The notes beneath the pieces were generated by a model, which did no database searches, was not told the DNA's origin, and saw nothing but the letters and a program-made list of their open reading frames with translations. From an uncultured Lentisphaeria bacterium (GTDB taxonomy: Bacteria; Verrucomicrobiota; Lentisphaeria; Victivallales; Victivallaceae): a stretch of DNA of 5,579 bases. The position numbers were made by a program, and so were the translations under genes. Shown here piece after piece: positions 1-5,579 of this stretch (position 1 is its first letter; each line of letters opens with the position of its first letter). The DNA lies in the NCBI GenBank assembly GCA_903821255.1, contig CAIJKT010000705.1:1-5579 (forward strand), given 5' to 3'.

Positions 1-138
1 GTTCAAGCGGATGTAACCAAGAAAGTCACTTACGGCGCAAAAGGCAATGAAAGATATGCCTTCAAAGCCCAGACCAAAGACGGCCGCAACCTGACCGCTT
101 TTGTCAGCAAAGCTGACTGGACTGCTGCCAAGATCTAA
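1..138 (+). CDS. 3' end of a hypothetical protein (partial)
   Basis: Frame 1 is open from the window edge and ends at a TAA at 136-138, giving the last 45 residues of a protein whose start lies outside the window. The tail is basic and soluble-looking (VTKKVTYGAKGNERYAF, then TKDGRNLTAFVSKADW, ending AAKI), with alternating hydrophobic and polar residues that suggest beta strands. There is no membrane segment and no motif I recognise. The reading is supported by a strong intrinsic terminator starting 22 bases after the stop and by the lack of any competing frame. Function is unknown; a small secreted or periplasmic beta-rich protein is possible but is only a guess. Confidence 0.7.
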   Translation, partial: VQADVTKKVTYGAKGNERYAFKAQTKDGRNLTAFVSKADWTAAKI

Positions 139-160
139 TCTTAGCACAGTATTATTTTAA

Positions 161-189
161 AAACTCCCGCCAATGCGGGAGTTTTTTTT
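161..189. terminator. Bidirectional intrinsic terminator between convergent genes
   Basis: A perfect 10-bp inverted repeat, AAACTCCCGC (161-170) and GCGGGAGTTT (175-184), encloses a CAAT loop and runs into eight T residues (182-189) on the plus strand. On the minus strand the stem is followed by five T residues (complement of 159-163). It sits 22 bases after the stop of the rightward gene and about 24 bases after the stop of the leftward DUF6786-like gene, so it can end transcription from both sides. The longer T run favours the rightward gene. Confidence 0.9.
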
Positions 190-213
190 GGACGGATTGT
201 TCGACGTTACACG

Positions 214-1365
214 CTAAAAAACCATGCATATCTGCTTCAGGCTGACACCCAGCAGCTTTACCGCCAGTTGATCAAGGTCCGCTTCGCTTCCCTCAAAATG
301 GAACGTCCGGTGAATATGAGAGACCTTTTCTCCCGGAGCGGCGGCCGCGGCGGGAGAAGACGATTCCAGCTCGTAAAACGGACCCAGTTGAGCGCCGTCC
401 GGCAGCGGCCCGTCATTATAGGCATTGATCACATCGCCGCGAAACGGTTCCTGCTGGAAAGGCACCCACATGGAATTGACATAGTCCGTAACACCGGGCT
501 GCTGAGAGCAGGTAATGATCGTCAGCACTTTGCTGTCGGACGCATAGCTGCCGGCAATCCCTTTCGAGCGCTCCGGCAGCAGCCCGATCTTGGAACGGAA
601 TTTCCCGTCCGCTTTCAGAAATCCGGTCTGTCCGGAGATTGTAAATCTGCCAGGCGGAATACTCCCGAAATATCCGGCATTGATTTCAGGCGAAGTCTTT
701 ACCCCTGAATTGAACGGAATAACGATTACCGTGCCTGGAGAAGGTTTCAGCATGCTTAAAATCCATATCGAAAGCAGGCCGCTTTCTTTGGTCCACGCGG
801 CATTGCCGTTATTGGTAATGCCGTTCACGGTTTCGTACGCCGCGGTTTTAATGCTATCTCCGAAACGGATTTTCAATGATGCCTCCGCTTCAGGTTTTGT
901 CAGCAGATTAATGGTGCGTTCTCCGAGGACATGAAACTCTGTGCCTGCATAATTCGCAACCTGAAATTCTTTGCGGAAAGAGGCACTGCCGGGAGCGGTT
1001 CCAGTCTGCTCCCACGGCCCCCAGTCGACAGCTTCCGGGGTCTGCCAGTTTTCAAACTCAAAAGAGACTCCCTTATTGAAGAAAAGACTGAACTGTCCGC
1101 CTTCCGGGCCCAGCCAGAAACGGTCTTCGCCGCCGAACGCGTTGATTTGTTTCCGTCTCTTGCCGGACGCGATCAGTTCGCAGTTTATCCAGCCGAAAGA
1201 CTGTCCGCTGTCGCCGGATGCCGTACTGGTCAGAACTCGCGCCTGGAGACTGGGGGCAATGGCGATTTTTGCCAGGGAAGATTGATCCTCAAGCATCAGT
1301 ACCGGAATATGCTGCTTTAAAAACGCGATTTCGTCGCCGAAAACAGAACTCTTATGGTTTTTCAT
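214..1365 (-). CDS. DUF6786-like family protein, probable carbohydrate-related beta-sandwich
   Basis: A 383-residue protein with no signal peptide or membrane segment, so probably cytoplasmic. The strongest signature is the FGGEDRFWLGPEGGQF block at residues 77-92. Near the C-terminus is a second block, NAYNDGPLPDG (314-324), followed by LGPFYELESSSPAA and an H-x-H motif (HIHRTFHF, 350-357). From memory these blocks match DUF6786, an uncharacterised family common in Bacteroidota and PVC bacteria. The arrangement recalls galactose-mutarotase-like folds, but that link is inference and no reaction is known. An alanine run (339-343) interrupts the C-terminal block. The ATG at 1365 follows the GNAT gene stop by 22 bases; the only upstream purine stretch, AAAGGG (complement of 1379-1384), is 13 bases away, a weak or distant ribosome site. 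The gene is probably cotranscribed with the GNAT gene. Confidence 0.85.
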   Translation of the reverse strand: MKNHKSSVFGDEIAFLKQHIPVLMLEDQSSLAKIAIAPSLQARVLTSTASGDSGQSFGWINCELIASGKRRKQINAFGGEDRFWLGPEGGQFSLFFNKGVSFEFENWQTPEAVDWGPWEQTGTAPGSASFRKEFQVANYAGTEFHVLGERTINLLTKPEAEASLKIRFGDSIKTAAYETVNGITNNGNAAWTKESGLLSIWILSMLKPSPGTVIVIPFNSGVKTSPEINAGYFGSIPPGRFTISGQTGFLKADGKFRSKIGLLPERSKGIAGSYASDSKVLTIITCSQQPGVTDYVNSMWVPFQQEPFRGDVINAYNDGPLPDGAQLGPFYELESSSPAAAAAPGEKVSHIHRTFHFEGSEADLDQLAVKLLGVSLKQICMVF

Positions 1366-1387
1366 AATTCAAAACATACCCTTTATA

Positions 1388-2227
1388 TTAACCTAATTCG
1401 AAAGAGGTGACTCCATAGATATTCTCCAGCGGAAGATCCGGAAGACCCCGGCTGTACATCCGCGCGGTCTTGAACACCGGCCGCAGATTGTGTTTTTTCA
1501 CCATCGCATTGGCGAACGGATTTACGGAAGGCACATCCAGGTAAAAATATTCCCCTCTTGGTATCTTCGCGGTAAGACTGACAAAAATTCTTTCCGCAGT
1601 TTGCCGGTCATCCGCGAACAGCGGCCCGATTTTGTATCCTTTGCGGCAGCTCCGGATAGTGCCGAAACCGCTGATGCCGTTTTTGCCGTATGCGGCAACC
1701 GAAAAACCTTCCGGCTGATTGATCCAGAGCGAGAGAAAAGAATGGCGGGCTGCCGGAAAAAAGCGGCGGTCGTAAGCAGCGAGTTCATCAAACGGAACAT
1801 CCGCGGCATCCACCAGTCCGTCAAGGCATGCGTCATCGTCGGCCATGCCTTCAAAGCGGACATTGTTATAGGCTAATTTGAAGCCGTGATTTTCATAATG
1901 CTTCTCTTTGGCTTCCACACCATCCACGCCGATATTTCTGGCACCGAGATATTCAATTGCTTTATTTCCGAGAGCGGGCCCCAGCAGATGGCCGCGGTAT
2001 TCCGGTTTGACAATAAAAAAGCCGATGAACCCGAAATCAGCGCTGTAGGCTGCCGCCGAGATAGCCCCGGCCAGTTCCTCCCCGACAAACGCCCCGAAAA
2101 ATCCCTGCGGGTCTGTCGCGTGAAATATTCCCGCATCGCACCGGCCGATATTCCAGCCTTCGGCGACAGCCCATTCAATTACCAACTGAAATTCATTGAA
2201 AGACAGCGTTCTGATTTTAGCATCCAT
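1388..2227 (-). CDS. Two-domain GNAT family N-acetyltransferase
   Basis: A 279-residue soluble protein. Residues 1-125 form a GNAT domain with the beta4-alpha3 acetyl-CoA-binding region IVKPEYRGHLLGPALGNKAIEYL (72-94) and the typical end NIGVDGVEAKEKHYENHGFKLAYNNVRFEG. Residues about 150-279 resemble the C-terminal domain found in Acetyltransf_18/YitH-type proteins: FFPAARHSFLSLWI, the VPSVNPFANAMVKKHNLRPVFKTARMYSRGLP segment, and the end YGVTSFELG. Such enzymes transfer acetyl from acetyl-CoA to an amine; the substrate here cannot be told. The pyrophosphate loop reads R78-G-H-L81-L-G83, so the second conserved position of R-x-x-G-x-G/A is Leu instead of Gly. The ATG at 2227 has a good Shine-Dalgarno, GGAGGG (complement of 2235-2240), 7 bases upstream. 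It is the first gene of a pair with the DUF6786-like protein. Confidence 0.93.
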   Translation of the reverse strand: MDAKIRTLSFNEFQLVIEWAVAEGWNIGRCDAGIFHATDPQGFFGAFVGEELAGAISAAAYSADFGFIGFFIVKPEYRGHLLGPALGNKAIEYLGARNIGVDGVEAKEKHYENHGFKLAYNNVRFEGMADDDACLDGLVDAADVPFDELAAYDRRFFPAARHSFLSLWINQPEGFSVAAYGKNGISGFGTIRSCRKGYKIGPLFADDRQTAERIFVSLTAKIPRGEYFYLDVPSVNPFANAMVKKHNLRPVFKTARMYSRGLPDLPLENIYGVTSFELG

Positions 2228-2234
2228 ATTTCCG

Positions 2235-2240
2235 CCCTCC
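2235..2240 (-). promoter_or_regulatory. Ribosome binding site of the GNAT gene
   Basis: GGAGGG on the minus strand, seven bases before the ATG at 2227. It fixes the start against the alternative ATG at 2223-2221, which is in another frame. Confidence 0.8.
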
Positions 2241-2245
2241 CGCCA

Positions 2246-2275
2246 TTTATAATATCAGTTAAATTTTTTACGCAA
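2246..2275 (-). promoter_or_regulatory. Weak candidate promoter for the GNAT/DUF6786 pair
   Basis: On the minus strand, TTGCGT (complement of 2270-2275) stands 18 bases before TATAAA (complement of 2246-2251, five of six matches to the sigma-70 -10 box), in an AT-rich stretch. A start about seven bases further on would fall at the Shine-Dalgarno site, leaving almost no leader, which counts against it. A promoter is still expected somewhere in 2228-2385, because the upstream group ends at a terminator. No operator or riboswitch is visible in this gap. Confidence 0.2.
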
Positions 2276-2385
2276 TGGGAATTCCGCGTCTTTGGTTTTC
2301 CTGTGCTTTGAACCGCACTAAAAAATAATGTCGGGATTGTAAAAGACAACACCTGATTCATTTTTTGAAGAAAGATTTTATCCTG

Positions 2386-2427
2386 AAAAAAATTCCCGGA
2401 TGTCAATGACATGCCGGGAATTTTTTT
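2386..2427. terminator. Intrinsic terminator ending the three-gene leftward group
   Basis: A perfect 14-bp inverted repeat pairs 2386-2399 with 2414-2427 (core ATTCCCGG / CCGGGAAT). The arms end in seven A and seven T residues, so both strands have a T tract. The 14-base loop is itself nearly palindromic (ATGTCA / TGACAT around one A), which could add a short inner stem. It starts 22 bases after the TAA of the CsgG-like gene on the minus strand, so its job is to end that transcript and insulate the GNAT/DUF6786 pair. Confidence 0.93.
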
Positions 2428-2449
2428 AATCGTAATTATGCGCAGCCGC

Positions 2450-3391
2450 TTATTTGATCTGGGGAACAATACGCTTCGCCAGGATTAGCGCAGCCTGCGC
2501 CAGAGCATCCTTGGATGCAATATTGACCGCTGGGCCGGCCACGGTTTCCACCTGCCGGTCGGAAGCGATCAGACGGTTGTCCCTGGCGCGAAGATTTATT
2601 TCAAGCCGGGCGGTGGCGCTGAAAAATTCCTTGAAATGCCCGCTGTTTTCCGCCAGGCCTTCGCCGGTGATCCGGAAATCGGCCTGTTCCGGCGTTTCGA
2701 CCACTTTAAAGCCGAGCGCCAGCAGCAGTTTTTTCATTTCCGTTTCGGCAGCGGGATCGATGTTCAACAGCGTGCGTTCCTGAATTTTAACGAAAACGCT
2801 TTTATTCGCCGCGCTGTCGCCGATTTCCTTTTTCAGTTCATCAACCAGCGAAGGACGGTCCACCATTGCCGGCAGCAGCTTCGCCGCGTTGTTCGTGATA
2901 ATACCCGCCACTTTTGCCTTGAGTTCCGGAATCAGTTCAACCGGAGAAGCGGAACCGGAAACGCTGGCGCCGATCACCCGGCTGGTTTCCACGCCGATGA
3001 TTTTCGCCACGACATAGTTTTTGTCATCGTTCTTGAACACAGATCCGGTGATGATGATCTTAGCTCCTGTCAACTGCCCGATCTTCAACTGGGATTCCTT
3101 GGTCACCAGTCCCGACGTGCTGAGTTTCAGCTCGCCCATGATCTTGTTGATCTCGCCGCGATCCGCCAGTTCGAATTCCCCGGTTTCGCTCATCTGGGAT
3201 GAAAGCAGATCGGCCACCGAACGGCCCAGCCCCTCCGCCGCCGACCCGGAAATACGGCATTCAAACGGCATTACCGCGATAGTTGGAACCGCGATTGCTG
3301 TTTTGTCCGCCGGTTTGTCCGCCGCCCGCAAAAACCCGCCGCCGTAAACAGCCAGCCCGACTAACGTTCCGATGATGATTCTTTTGACCAT
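2450..3391 (-). CDS. CsgG-like secreted protein
   Basis: A 313-residue protein with an export signal at residues 1-24 (basic MVKR, hydrophobic IIIGTLVGLAVYGGGF, cleavage near LRA-ADK). Residues 36-145 carry the CsgG/LpoB/FlgO-type pattern: TIAVMPFE, GLGRSVADLLSSQM, GEFELADRGEINKIMGE, LSTSGLV, LKIGQLTGAKIIITGSVF and a strand ending in IIGVETSRVIG. Residues 180-313 form a second alpha/beta region (KKLLLALGFKVVETPEQADFRITGEG, then ATARLEINLRARDNRLIASDRQ). CsgG itself is an outer-membrane lipoprotein pore for curli; here there is no lipobox cysteine, since the only Cys (45) is in the domain, so a soluble periplasmic or assembly role fits better. No curli genes are nearby. The ATG at 3391 has GAGGGAG (complement of 3402-3408) 10 bases upstream, inside the preceding gene, which it overlaps by 31 bases. 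Last gene of its transcript. Confidence 0.85.
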   Translation of the reverse strand: MVKRIIIGTLVGLAVYGGGFLRAADKPADKTAIAVPTIAVMPFECRISGSAAEGLGRSVADLLSSQMSETGEFELADRGEINKIMGELKLSTSGLVTKESQLKIGQLTGAKIIITGSVFKNDDKNYVVAKIIGVETSRVIGASVSGSASPVELIPELKAKVAGIITNNAAKLLPAMVDRPSLVDELKKEIGDSAANKSVFVKIQERTLLNIDPAAETEMKKLLLALGFKVVETPEQADFRITGEGLAENSGHFKEFFSATARLEINLRARDNRLIASDRQVETVAGPAVNIASKDALAQAALILAKRIVPQIK

Positions 3392-4170
3392 TTTTTCAAA
3401 TCTCCCTCTATTTTAGTTTTAAGGATCAACCAGACTTCCGGGGTCGCGTCAAGGGCGGCGCGCAACTGCGGCGCGATCACGATCAAATGTCCGCTTCCGT
3501 AATGCAAGTCCGCTACTCCCGCATCGCCCTCGTAACCGATTATAAATTCTTTCCTGTTATATATGACGGATAACCTGGGCGGTTTCTTGGCGACCGAAAC
3601 CATTTCCAGCGATATTTCCCGTAATTTTTCCCGCGGCGGCGACAACTCGTTATCGCCGCCCGCAAAATAAATCACGGTTTTCCCGGCGGCCAGCAACCCC
3701 GGCAGCTCACGTTCCGCGGTGTCGGCCAGCAGATAAATCTTTGCCTGCTCGCGTTCCGCCGGAACCAGGCCGATTGCCGTGACACTCTTTTTTAAACCGG
3801 TGCTGTCGGCATAAATTCCCGCTTCGCCAAGCGCCGCCGCCAGTTCATTGAGCGGCTCCCGCGAATAGAATGTGATACCATAGCTCCTGTCCGGAGCCAA
3901 TTCCAGTTTGCAGTTGACAGATGTTCCGGGTTCGAGTTTCGGCAATTCGAAAGTAAGCTCGCCGCTGCCGTCTTCGCCAGCCTTGAACTGGCCGCTGCCC
4001 ATGTTCCGCCCGCTGGAAGTGTGCAGTTCCCAGTTGTAATCCTGGTTCGCAACCAGTTTCCTGAGCGTAATACTCTGCGGCCGTCCGCCGTACAGATTGA
4101 AATCGGCGGCATTCAATGACATTCCAACCCACATCAGACACACCATCCTCAGCCATATTTTCATCATCAT
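3361..4170 (-). CDS. Hypothetical exported protein
   Basis: A protein of up to 269 residues that I do not recognise. An N-terminal signal peptide is clear: M-M-M-K-I-W-L-R, hydrophobic MVCLMWVGMSL, cleavage near LNA-AD (about residue 21). Residues 23-100 look like a beta-sandwich (ITLRKLV, YNWELHTSSG, GELTFELPKLEPG, VNCKLEL). Residues about 128-250 look alpha/beta: AKIYLLAD, then LLAAGKTVIYFAGGDNELSP, and GSGHLIVIAPQLRAALDATPEVWLILKTKIEGDLKKW. The second half vaguely recalls class I glutamine-amidotransferase-like (ThuA/DUF4350-type) folds, but no catalytic Cys-His pair is evident, so this is speculation. Three consecutive ATGs (4170, 4167, 4164) precede the signal; the AGGAGG site favours the second or third. 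It sits between a propeller-like gene (ATGA overlap) and a CsgG-like gene (31-base overlap), implying coupled translation and a shared envelope job. Confidence 0.8.
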   Translation of the reverse strand: MMMKIWLRMVCLMWVGMSLNAADFNLYGGRPQSITLRKLVANQDYNWELHTSSGRNMGSGQFKAGEDGSGELTFELPKLEPGTSVNCKLELAPDRSYGITFYSREPLNELAAALGEAGIYADSTGLKKSVTAIGLVPAEREQAKIYLLADTAERELPGLLAAGKTVIYFAGGDNELSPPREKLREISLEMVSVAKKPPRLSVIYNRKEFIIGYEGDAGVADLHYGSGHLIVIAPQLRAALDATPEVWLILKTKIEGDLKKWSKESSSER

Positions 4171-5459
4171 TTTCCTCCTGTTTCCTTCGGGGTGATTTTG
4201 TAAATATTTTTCCCATCAACAGCAATTGCCGACTTGCCATCCGGATGAGGAAAAAGCAAACGTAAATTATTCAACAGCAAATTTCGATACGGCATTAAAA
4301 TCAAAGGTGATTTGCCGGCATCCGGCAGCGTTATCAATTTTATGCTACAATCGCCGCCGAACCAAATCTGGTCCGGTCGTGCAAAGAAAGGAGCATGATA
4401 AAAAATCCCCTGACCGGAGCTGAATTTTGCTTTCAAGTAATTCCTGGCGGTATTGTTTGTAGCGGAAAAGAAAACTTCTCCTTGATCGGTATTCAGATCA
4501 TAAATACAATAATCTTCATGAAAGAATGAGAAAAAAACCTTATCGCCAATTTTTGTCATGACAGAGTCCATCATTCGCCATTTCTTATCAAACAGACATT
4601 TCCCGGTACCGGAGATACAGCGAAATTCCCACAGTCCTTTGACTGTGCCGCTTTGGTTCGGAGAATCGCAGTTGAAAATCAGACGATCTTTAGCTTTGTC
4701 GCCAATCACGGCATAAACTATGAATGGCTTTTGCCGGTCCATATCACCTTTCTTGTCATCGCGGGATGTTGAGATATGGATTTGCCGGTCATTGCCATCG
4801 AATTTACAAGAAAATAGTATGGTCTCCCTGGCAACATTACCGTCTTTGTGCCCGGTAAAAGCATAGATCCGACCATTGAGTGCTGTCGCCGCCATTGCCT
4901 TTTGTCCTGGCAGATCTTTGATTTCCCGAATTTCGCCGTCGGCAAGTAAAAAGAGCAGGACCGAGTCATCCGCTCCGGCTATGGCAATGTTGTCAGAAAC
5001 GTAAAAAGACGGAAGAGTCATTTCAGTATTAATTTTCAAAGATATATTTTTCCATGGAGACCAGGCTGAAATCAGGTTTATTTTACCTGTTGCCATATCT
5101 ATCCGGCCAATGTTCCAGCAGGCTTGGCGAACCGGAGGCTTGCTATATGGCAAGAACTGCTCCCGCTGAATAAGCAAATAGACATGTTCATTTTGGCAAA
5201 CTGCGTTTTTGATGTCCATTTTATACTCGCCATTTTGATGCGGCGCAATCTTTATCGAGTCCAGCGAAGAGAACAATTGGATATTAACATTGCTGTTCAT
5301 GGCTTTCTCAAGCTTGCCAAAAACCGGGTTCTGATTATTTCCATATTGCTCAATCAGCCGCTGGATATCCAGGAAAAAATCATGCACTTCCGGATCGGTA
5401 AAGGACAATTTTATATTGGTCACGGCGCTGTCGGTGCGCAGCCTGCTCAAGGGCGACAC
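4167..5459 (-). CDS. Hypothetical propeller-like protein with a doubtful N-terminus
   Basis: An open frame of 430 codons from a GTG at 5459 to a TGA at 4167. I do not recognise the family. From residue 60 on it has repeated short beta-strand units typical of a beta-propeller: HVYLLIQRE, GRIDMATGKINLISAW, NIAIAGADDSVLLFLLADGEIREI, ALNGRIYAFTGHKDG, GDKVFFSFFHEDYCIYDLNTDQGEVFF, GQGIFYHAP, LLFPHPDGKSAIAVDGKNIYKI. Residues 20-55 are helical (FTDPEVHDFFLDIQRLIEQYG). No signal peptide is present, unlike the next two genes. The first 13 residues come from GC-rich sequence after an abrupt composition change, and no Shine-Dalgarno site precedes the GTG, so the true start is probably lost or different. 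The gene is lower in GC (about 47% in a 120-base sample) than its downstream neighbour (about 62%). Its stop overlaps the next start as ATGA. Confidence 0.7.
   Translation of the reverse strand: MSPLSRLRTDSAVTNIKLSFTDPEVHDFFLDIQRLIEQYGNNQNPVFGKLEKAMNSNVNIQLFSSLDSIKIAPHQNGEYKMDIKNAVCQNEHVYLLIQREQFLPYSKPPVRQACWNIGRIDMATGKINLISAWSPWKNISLKINTEMTLPSFYVSDNIAIAGADDSVLLFLLADGEIREIKDLPGQKAMAATALNGRIYAFTGHKDGNVARETILFSCKFDGNDRQIHISTSRDDKKGDMDRQKPFIVYAVIGDKAKDRLIFNCDSPNQSGTVKGLWEFRCISGTGKCLFDKKWRMMDSVMTKIGDKVFFSFFHEDYCIYDLNTDQGEVFFSATNNTARNYLKAKFSSGQGIFYHAPFFARPDQIWFGGDCSIKLITLPDAGKSPLILMPYRNLLLNNLRLLFPHPDGKSAIAVDGKNIYKITPKETGGK
4174..4179 (-). promoter_or_regulatory. Ribosome binding site that shifts the start of the exported protein
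   Basis: A consensus AGGAGG on the minus strand lies inside the last codons of the upstream gene (…TGGK stop). It is only 3 bases from the ATG at 4170, but 6 from that at 4167 and 9 from that at 4164. The second or third ATG is therefore the likely initiator, shortening the protein by one or two Met residues. Confidence 0.7.
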
Positions 5460-5579
5460 GCAAATGCTGGCGCGCTTTTATGACACCTCCAGCAAACGCG
5501 CCTACGCCATGTCGCGCATGGCCAAGACCACCCGCACGGTGGACGTGGCCCTGGCGCAAACCTTCGGCCTGTTCTGCGA
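5419..5579 (+). CDS. Partial high-GC reading frame of unknown product, likely truncated at both ends
   Basis: From about 5419 to the window edge, plus-strand frame 1 reads VTALSVRSLLKGDTQMLARF, then YDTSSKRAYAMSRMAKTTRT and VDVALAQTFGLFC, with no stop. Nearly every codon ends in G or C (CTG, CTC, AAG, GGC, GAC, GCC, ACC, GTG), the mark of a real gene in a GC-rich genome. Before 5419 the same frame turns AT-rich and reaches a stop at 5332-5334 without a credible start, so the gene appears cut at the left. An internal ATG at 5464 has no Shine-Dalgarno site. I do not recognise the family. The helical, basic stretch gives no function. The opposite strand is broken by a stop at 5478-5480 in the frame of the propeller-like gene. 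Confidence 0.45.

Noticed and set aside
268..1320. Plus-strand open frames of 104-146 codons opposite the DUF6786-like gene
   Set aside because: They lie antisense to a gene with clear family signatures, have arginine- and proline-rich unstructured translations, and lack ribosome sites.
1490..2311. Open frames on both strands overlapping the GNAT gene
   Set aside because: The GNAT frame has an intact two-domain protein and a Shine-Dalgarno; the others are shadow frames without recognisable motifs.
2303..2318. GTGC…GCAC inverted repeat followed by A residues in the intergenic gap
   Set aside because: Only four base pairs with an eight-base loop; too weak for a terminator or a convincing operator.
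2179..2469. 96-codon minus-strand frame spanning the intergenic gap
   Set aside because: It runs through the terminator hairpin and overlaps the ends of two well-supported genes; no ribosome site or homology.
2636..3202. 188-codon plus-strand frame opposite the CsgG-like gene
   Set aside because: It is antisense to a clearly conserved domain, and its translation is a His/Phe/Arg-rich composition typical of reversed coding sequence.
5124..5483. 119-codon plus-strand frame near the right end
   Set aside because: It is antisense to the propeller-like gene and crosses the composition break; the codon pattern right of the break fits another plus-strand frame better.
5419..5579. Insertion-sequence end or phage attachment site at the right edge
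   Set aside because: No terminal inverted repeat, direct repeat, tRNA or recombinase similarity is visible in the sequence available.
1..5579. CRISPR array, tRNA, rRNA or riboswitch
   Set aside because: No regularly spaced repeats, cloverleaf-like segments or long structured leaders were seen; the only long gaps (139-213 and 2228-2449) are explained by terminators.

Overview
The window holds five genes read leftward (minus strand) in two groups, the tail of one rightward gene at the left edge, and a short foreign-looking stretch at the right edge. The host looks like a free-living or gut bacterium of the Planctomycetes-Verrucomicrobia-Lentisphaerota-Kiritimatiellota type. I infer this only from gene content: a DUF6786-like protein, a two-domain GNAT enzyme and a CsgG-like secreted protein without a lipobox, all with clear Shine-Dalgarno sites. 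No marker gene is present to prove it.

Layout from left to right. Bases 1-138 are the last 45 codons of a rightward gene of unknown function. A compact bidirectional terminator (161-189) separates it from a leftward pair: a two-domain GNAT acetyltransferase (2227-1388) followed 22 bases later by a DUF6786-like protein (1365-214). A 222-base gap upstream of this pair contains a strong 14-bp terminator hairpin (2386-2427) that ends the second leftward group.

That second group (5459-2450) has three tightly coupled genes. They are a propeller-like protein with a disrupted N-terminus, a signal-peptide protein of unknown function joined to it by an ATGA overlap, and a CsgG-like protein that overlaps the previous gene by 31 bases. 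The last two carry export signals, so the unit probably works in the cell envelope. CsgG-like domains build or assist outer-membrane assemblies, but the other two members match no system I can name.

At about 5419-5424 base composition jumps from roughly 41% to 65% GC, and the apparent coding strand switches to plus. The annotated start of the propeller-like gene lies in this GC-rich part, so its true N-terminus is probably missing or replaced. A chimeric assembly join or a real recombination boundary would both explain this. I did not find a clearly novel defence or mobile system. The most unusual items are the uncharacterised three-gene envelope cassette and the right-hand junction.
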